A stretch of DNA of 64,000 bases from Ruficoccus sp. ZRK36. Its GTDB lineage: Bacteria > Verrucomicrobiota > Verrucomicrobiia > Opitutales > Cerasicoccaceae. The DNA is taken from contig NZ_CP080649.1 in the NCBI RefSeq assembly GCF_019603315.1, positions 310,001 through 374,000 on the forward strand, read 5' to 3'. This document shows, piece after piece, positions 63,783-64,000 of this stretch (position 1 is its first letter; the number at the start of each line of letters is the position of its first letter). The notes beneath the pieces were generated by a model. That model was given only the letters and a program-made list of their open reading frames with translations, was not told the DNA's origin and ran no database searches. The position numbers were made by a program, and so were the translations under genes.

Positions 63783-64000
63783 CTAGCTGCGGGCGGTGAC
63801 TTCGATCAGGTGGAAGCCAAAGTCGGTCTTGACCGGGCCCTGCACCTCGCCGACCGGCGCGGTGAAGACCACGTCTTCAAATTCCTTGACCATCTGGCCC
63901 TTGCCGAAGGTGCCCAGCTCGCCACCACGCTTACCGGAGGGGCACTTGCTGTGCTCAGCGGCGACGGCTGCGAAATCCGCACCACCGGAGATCTGTTTCT
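63783..64000 (-). CDS. Parvulin-type peptidyl-prolyl cis-trans isomerase, C-terminal part (partial)
   Basis: The frame is open from the window edge to the TAG at 63783-63785, giving 72 codons. It carries the end of a rotamase domain: GGADFAAVAAEHSKCPSGK, RGGELGTFGKGQMVKEFEDV, then TDFGFHLIEVTARS. The Gly-Gly-Glu-Leu-Gly and FGxHLI signatures match PpiC/SurA-type parvulins, and the match to E. coli PpiC text is close. If the protein is short it is PpiC; if long it may be an exported chaperone. The rest is outside. Confidence 0.93.
   Translation of the reverse strand, partial: KQISGGADFAAVAAEHSKCPSGKRGGELGTFGKGQMVKEFEDVVFTAPVGEVQGPVKTDFGFHLIEVTARS

Overview
The window reads as a GC-rich bacterial chromosome segment with 54 protein-coding genes or gene fragments. 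It has no rRNA, tRNA, CRISPR array, transposase or prophage that I can see. The mix suggests a Verrucomicrobiota bacterium, probably class Opitutae. The pointers are a PEP-CTERM sorted protein, scattered pseudopilin and type II secretion F-like genes, a full Mla/MCE lipid-transport operon, and L-rhamnose isomerase next to a dehydrogenase with a possible microcompartment targeting peptide. Many genes lack a clear Shine-Dalgarno site. The taxonomy is inference; no marker gene was compared.

Layout. 1-5.6 kb: a partial exported protein, a dihydrolipoyl dehydrogenase-like enzyme, hisA, an M42 peptidase and a trypsin-like pseudoprotease. 5.7-9.1 kb: the tig-clpP-clpX proteostasis cluster. 9.2-16.5 kb: a T2SF protein, argH, two small lipoproteins (one a chagasin-type inhibitor), a secreted hydrolase, a PEP-CTERM protein, galM and a membrane protein. 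16.7-21.3 kb: carB and a U32 protein. 21.4-26.3 kb: an exported protein with an ILPDM-repeat tail, ptsH, a pseudopilin, queE and ptsI. 26.3-30.4 kb: ispE, pyrF, ispD, ispF and radC, so three MEP-pathway genes lie close together. 30.4-36.5 kb: a coiled-coil exported protein, a sugar kinase, a SulP transporter, a small membrane protein, a thioredoxin-fold protein and cysE. 36.8-40.5 kb: a rhamnose locus (rhaA, dehydrogenase, divergent AraC regulator). 40.5-48.3 kb: a TetR-led efflux operon with an outer-membrane factor broken by an in-frame amber codon, an adaptor, an MFS pump and an RND pump. 48.5-53.8 kb: a flavin-fold protein, a FliA/WhiG-type sigma factor and the mlaE-mlaF-mlaD-pqiC operon. 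54-59.8 kb: a HAD phosphatase, recD2, an O-methyltransferase, a TauE/SafE permease and a DUF6714-like protein. 59.9-62 kb: a TPP riboswitch and thiC. 62-64 kb: an AT-rich orphan gene, an esterase-like hydrolase and the end of a parvulin gene.

The most striking signal is non-coding. At least ten gene 3' ends carry members of a modular palindromic repeat. One type (A) is a chain of up to four hairpins joined by conserved linkers. Its stem sequences differ from copy to copy while the pairing is kept, which points to a function at the RNA level. A second type (B) carries a conserved box around a GGGGC/GCCCC hairpin. All copies start at or just after a stop codon and point in the direction of the gene, and several sit as facing pairs between convergent genes. 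I do not recognise this family by name.
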